Shown one piece after another: positions 61,074-64,000 of a stretch of 64,000 nt of DNA. The DNA is from CAJBVG01 sp044337515. GTDB taxonomy: Bacteria > Bacteroidota > Bacteroidia > Sphingobacteriales > Sphingobacteriaceae. Position numbers and translations under genes: made by a program. The notes under the pieces are model-generated. The model saw nothing but the letters and a program-made list of their open reading frames with translations, did not search any database and was not told where the DNA came from. The stretch is from assembly GCA_044337515.1 (NCBI GenBank), contig JBIINK010000003.1, positions 12,885 to 76,884 of the forward strand, in the 5' to 3' direction. Each line of letters starts with the position of its first letter. Within the stretch, counting starts at the first letter, position 1.

Positions 61074-61844
61074 ATGAGAAATTTTATCCTCTTTCTGAAA
61101 AGTAAGTCCTTTAGAGTAAACTTTGCTATTGCATTCGTTTCTATTACACTTTTACTGTTCCTTGTATTGAAATGGTTGGGAGTTTATACTAAACACGGGG
61201 AAACCATTAGTGTGCCTGATTTGAAAGGCATTGACATTGTAGAAGCAATGGATCGATTAGACGAACAGGGATTCAAGTATGTAATTGATTCTATCTATAC
61301 AGACCAAGCAGAAACTAATACGGTGTATGAGCAAGAGCCAGAAGCAAACTCACTCGTAAAAGAAAACAGAACAATATATTTAACGGTAGTATCAGGTAGC
61401 GCACCAAATGTAAAACTCCCTGATTTAATAGATGTCTCACTCCGTGAAGCGCAAGCTATACTCGAAAGTTATGGCATTAAAGTTGGAAAATTAATTTACC
61501 GACCAGATTTAGCACAAAACGCAGTATTGGGAATTCAACACCACGGTAAAGATGTTGAAAAAGGATACTCATTAGCAAAAGGTGAGGTAGTGGATTTAAT
61601 TTTAGGTGATGGTTATGGCAACTTAAAAGTTTCTATTCCGAATCTTGTTGGCTTAAGTTATGATGAAGCTTTATTTGTATTACAAGGTTCGAAATTAATT
61701 TTAGGCGCTGTAATATTTGATGGTTTCAAGAACGACACGTTAAATGCTACTGTTTACAGGCAATCGCCAGAACCTAGTACCGATACTAGTGCCAACAAAA
61801 TCTCTCAAGGCGAAACCATCGACATTTATTTAAAAGTGAAATAA
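61074..61844 (+). CDS. Membrane-anchored PASTA-domain protein
   Basis: From the ATG at 61074 this is 256 residues (a TTG 12 bp earlier overlaps TATGTTTG, a candidate -7 box at 61057-61064, and is less likely). A short cytoplasmic tail and one membrane helix (FAIAFVSITLLLFLVLKWLG) are followed by three PASTA domains: SVPDLKGIDIVEAMDRLDEQGFK, KLPDLIDVSLREAQAILESYGIKVGKL and SIPNLVGLSYDEALFVLQGSKLILGAV. PASTA domains bind muropeptides or beta-lactams. There is no kinase domain, unlike the Ser/Thr-kinase PASTA proteins. The neighbour ddl also serves peptidoglycan. Confidence 0.9.
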   Translation: MRNFILFLKSKSFRVNFAIAFVSITLLLFLVLKWLGVYTKHGETISVPDLKGIDIVEAMDRLDEQGFKYVIDSIYTDQAETNTVYEQEPEANSLVKENRTIYLTVVSGSAPNVKLPDLIDVSLREAQAILESYGIKVGKLIYRPDLAQNAVLGIQHHGKDVEKGYSLAKGEVVDLILGDGYGNLKVSIPNLVGLSYDEALFVLQGSKLILGAVIFDGFKNDTLNATVYRQSPEPSTDTSANKISQGETIDIYLKVK

Positions 61845-61885
61845 ATGTACTTTAGAGGCCCACATTACGTTATGATAATTTTAGC

Positions 61886-63673
61886 ATGAAAAGAGTAAGT
61901 CTATATCTATTTCTTAATTTATTAGTTCTTTGCAGTTTTGCTCAGGAGCTTACTAAGCCCATGACGTATTCGGCAGTATTGAACAATGCTTATCGCGAAT
62001 ATCAACTTTCAAAAACGTACTCGAAAGCAACAGCAGATACTCTTAGCTTACCTTTCATTGATGACTTTTCTTATAATACCATTTATCCAAATTCAAAAAA
62101 ATGGACAGATGTAAAAGTATTCATCAATAATAGTTTTGCCATTAAACCTCCAAGTAAAGGTGTGGCAACATTCGATGGTTTTAATGAATTCGGAAGACCA
62201 TATGTTGAATCTGAATTTTCTTATGGAGTATGTGATACCTTAACTTCGCAACCTATTAATTTAAACTTACCGGCATCAGATTCTATTTACATTAGTTTTT
62301 ATATTCAACCTCAGGGAAACGGAAGAAAACCTGCTGTTAATGATTCTTTAATTTTAGAATTTAAAAACATGACCACTGGGAAATTCACAAAAGTGAAGAG
62401 CTGGGCAGGAAGTACTAATACAGATTTCAGATATGTTTTAATTCCTATTACCAATCCAGTTTATTTACAAAAAGGATTTCAATTTCGTTTTAAAAATAAG
62501 GGCTCACAATATGGTGCCGATGATCATTGGCATTTAGATTATGTGAAGCTAGATCGATTAAGATCTGTTAATGATACTAGCTTACTTGATGTTTCAATTA
62601 ATTCGAATGCTACCTCGCTATTGCTTGATTATACAGCGGTTCCATGGAATCAGTTTGATATAAATTTATTAGCAGAAAATCACTTCGTGAATATTAAAAA
62701 TAATTTCAAGAATTCTTCAAACGTTGATTTTACCTTTAAATCATACATCAAATCTATTAAGTTAGATTCTGTTACTAAGGGTTTATTTTTAGCATCAGGA
62801 ATTACTTCAAAAGAAGAATCGAAGAAAGTAAACATCCCTTCTCCTAGTGCTCCATTTGAAGTGAACACAACTTACACTTCAGGAACCAATAATGACATTT
62901 TCGAATTCAACGATACCTTACGAGCGACACAAATCTTCCACGATTACTATGCACTTGATGATGGTACTGCGGAAGATGGTTATGGAGTTTCGGCCTCTGC
63001 AAATGGTCGATTTGCCTATAAATTTAATGCTAGAAACTCAGATACTATTACGGCAGTTCAATTTCATTTTACTCAGAAACAAGTTCCAATTGTAAACCAA
63101 ATTTTCACACTTACCATTTGGAAGAGTTTAAGTCCAGAAGTAATAACGTACCAACAAACATCACTATCACCAGCATACATTGATTCTTTGAATGGTTTTA
63201 CCACTTTCAAACTAGATTCTATTGTAGAGCTATCTGGAGATTTTTATGTGGGATGGATTCAATCCGTAAATTACTTTATGAATATTGGATTAGATCGTAA
63301 TACCATCAATAACACTCACATGTTTTACAAAGTGAATTCTACAGGATGGCAACAAAGTGGTGTATTGGGTTCGGTGATGATTCGTCCGGTATTCGGCGAT
63401 AGACTTGAAACAGGCATTGGTAGTACGAAGAAAAAAGAAAACGCTTTTGTAGTGTATCCTAATCCTGGGAATGGATTATTGAGCATTAAGTACAATGTAC
63501 AAAGTACAATGTACAAAGTACAATGTATAAACTTACAGGGTCAGTTAGTTTACACAAGTACTGATTTAGATAATATCGATATCTCAGATCTTCCAAAAGG
63601 AATGTACTTCATTCAATTGCTTGATGAAAACAATCAGATTTTAGGTAGTCAGAAATATTTGAAGAATGAGTGA
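61886..63673 (+). CDS. T9SS-secreted protein of unknown function
   Basis: This 595-residue protein has a signal peptide (residues about 1-19, ending SFAQ) and a T9SS type A sorting domain (about 520-595: FVVYPNPGNGLLSIKYN, then GMYFIQLLDEN). The middle is beta-rich with two sandwich-like sections, one at about 60-220 (LPFIDDFSYNTIYPNSKKW and DHWHLDYVKLDRL) and one at about 345-500. No enzyme motif is seen. A 14-bp-period repeat of nearly three copies lies in frame inside the sorting domain. It overlaps the next gene by 8 bp. Confidence 0.85.
   Translation: MKRVSLYLFLNLLVLCSFAQELTKPMTYSAVLNNAYREYQLSKTYSKATADTLSLPFIDDFSYNTIYPNSKKWTDVKVFINNSFAIKPPSKGVATFDGFNEFGRPYVESEFSYGVCDTLTSQPINLNLPASDSIYISFYIQPQGNGRKPAVNDSLILEFKNMTTGKFTKVKSWAGSTNTDFRYVLIPITNPVYLQKGFQFRFKNKGSQYGADDHWHLDYVKLDRLRSVNDTSLLDVSINSNATSLLLDYTAVPWNQFDINLLAENHFVNIKNNFKNSSNVDFTFKSYIKSIKLDSVTKGLFLASGITSKEESKKVNIPSPSAPFEVNTTYTSGTNNDIFEFNDTLRATQIFHDYYALDDGTAEDGYGVSASANGRFAYKFNARNSDTITAVQFHFTQKQVPIVNQIFTLTIWKSLSPEVITYQQTSLSPAYIDSLNGFTTFKLDSIVELSGDFYVGWIQSVNYFMNIGLDRNTINNTHMFYKVNSTGWQQSGVLGSVMIRPVFGDRLETGIGSTKKKENAFVVYPNPGNGLLSIKYNVQSTMYKVQCINLQGQLVYTSTDLDNIDISDLPKGMYFIQLLDENNQILGSQKYLKNE
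63488..63527 (+). repeat. In-frame 14-bp-period array inside the T9SS sorting domain
   Basis: AGTACAATGTACAA occurs at 63489-63502 and 63503-63516, and most of a third copy at 63517-63527. It encodes the segment IKYNVQSTMYKVQC. Because 14 is not a multiple of 3, gain or loss of one copy would shift the frame, whereas three copies (42 bp) are close to frame-neutral. The same word is intergenic at 37553-37567. Confidence 0.9.
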
Positions 63674-63953
63674 AATTTCTGCCCTTGAACTTAAAGAAAA
63701 ACTAGCCACCGCATTTATACTTGATGTAAGAGAAGTCCTTGAATTTCACACCTACAATATTGGAGGCTTACACATACCCCTTGGTCAGCTTTCGGAGCGT
63801 ATTGAAGAGCTAGAAATTGATTTAGACCAAGAAATCATAGTAGTTTGCCAAAAGGGAATACGCAGTAGAACCGCACAAGTCATTCTACAACAGGCAGGTT
63901 ACAGCAATGTGAAAAATCTTCGTGGTGGATTATCTGCTTTCCACCGAATTTGA
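63666..63953 (+). CDS. Cytoplasmic single-domain rhodanese
   Basis: This 95-residue rhodanese has no signal peptide, unlike the exported one at 21249. It shows FILDVREVLEFHTYNIGGLHIPLGQLSERI and the active-site loop VVCQKGIRS (catalytic Cys), then GYSNVKNLRGGLSAF. It probably carries persulfide sulfur for biosynthesis. The start ATG overlaps the upstream T9SS gene by 8 bp. Confidence 0.9.
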   Translation: MSEISALELKEKLATAFILDVREVLEFHTYNIGGLHIPLGQLSERIEELEIDLDQEIIVVCQKGIRSRTAQVILQQAGYSNVKNLRGGLSAFHRI

Positions 63954-63965
63954 TATTTTTATAGT

Positions 63966-64000
63966 ATGTTGAAGAAGAAGTATTTCCTGCAGTTATTATT
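63966..64000 (+). CDS. Start of a further gene cut by the window edge
   Basis: An ATG at 63966 opens MLKKKYFLQLL and continues to the right edge. Lys-rich then hydrophobic residues look like the beginning of a signal peptide. Too short to identify. Confidence 0.4.
   Translation, partial: MLKKKYFLQLL

Overview
The window looks like chromosomal DNA from a free-living, AT-rich member of the Bacteroidota. Evidence seen directly: four proteins end in type IX secretion (T9SS) sorting domains, many lipoproteins carry a Bacteroidota-style lipobox, there is a TonB receptor with a carboxypeptidase-regulatory-like plug, a lipoprotein TamA homologue (TamL), Bacteroidota-type promoters (TTG-N19-TAnnTTTG in front of rpe), and weak or absent Shine-Dalgarno sites. 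No rRNA, insertion sequence, prophage or CRISPR array was found. One tRNA (Cys) is present.

Layout. 1-9.8 kb: a beta-glucan locus on the minus strand (a glycosidase fused to an outer-membrane-type barrel, a surface lipoprotein with a bacterial Ig-like domain, a GH16 laminarinase and a GH94/149/161-like phosphorylase) with a divergent FucP-like sugar permease and no SusC/SusD. 9.9-17 kb: a cytosolic TPR hybrid histidine kinase, an EVE protein, holA, an HsdR-N-like protein and valS. 17-23.3 kb: a small barrel protein, an LVIVD protein split over two lipoprotein genes, LpoB and its COG3014-like partner, a secreted rhodanese, mnmD and pyrD. 23.6-29.9 kb: a 46-residue basic protein, tRNA-Cys, an rRNA methyltransferase, tamL and a T9SS VCBS protein. 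30-37.5 kb: a 1576-residue T9SS protein with a small secreted partner, and a diheme peroxidase/MbnP pair. 37.6-44.6 kb: an ABC exporter, a beta-CASP RNase, an SRPBCC protein and the serC-serA-DUF1015 run. 44.6-45.7 kb: a gene-free repeat island. 45.7-64 kb: a methyltransferase-UbiA pair, a secreted hydrolase/beta-helix protein, a TonB receptor, rpe, YceI, pnp, rpsO, a thioesterase, ddl, a PASTA protein, a T9SS protein and a rhodanese.

How the genes work together. The first block reads as extracellular beta-1,3-glucan cleavage, uptake by a permease and cytoplasmic phosphorolysis. The diheme peroxidase/MbnP pair resembles the system in which a MauG-like enzyme oxidises a tryptophan to kynurenine to build a copper site. 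Most of the remainder is housekeeping.

The most unusual signal is not a gene. At least a dozen intergenic gaps are filled with short-period (7-8 bp, sometimes 14 bp) near-tandem arrays drawn from a small vocabulary of words. The same words recur at distant loci, several arrays have an inverted mate that could form a hairpin, and arrays often abut or supply the stop codon of the neighbouring gene. One 14-bp-period array lies inside a reading frame, within a T9SS sorting domain.
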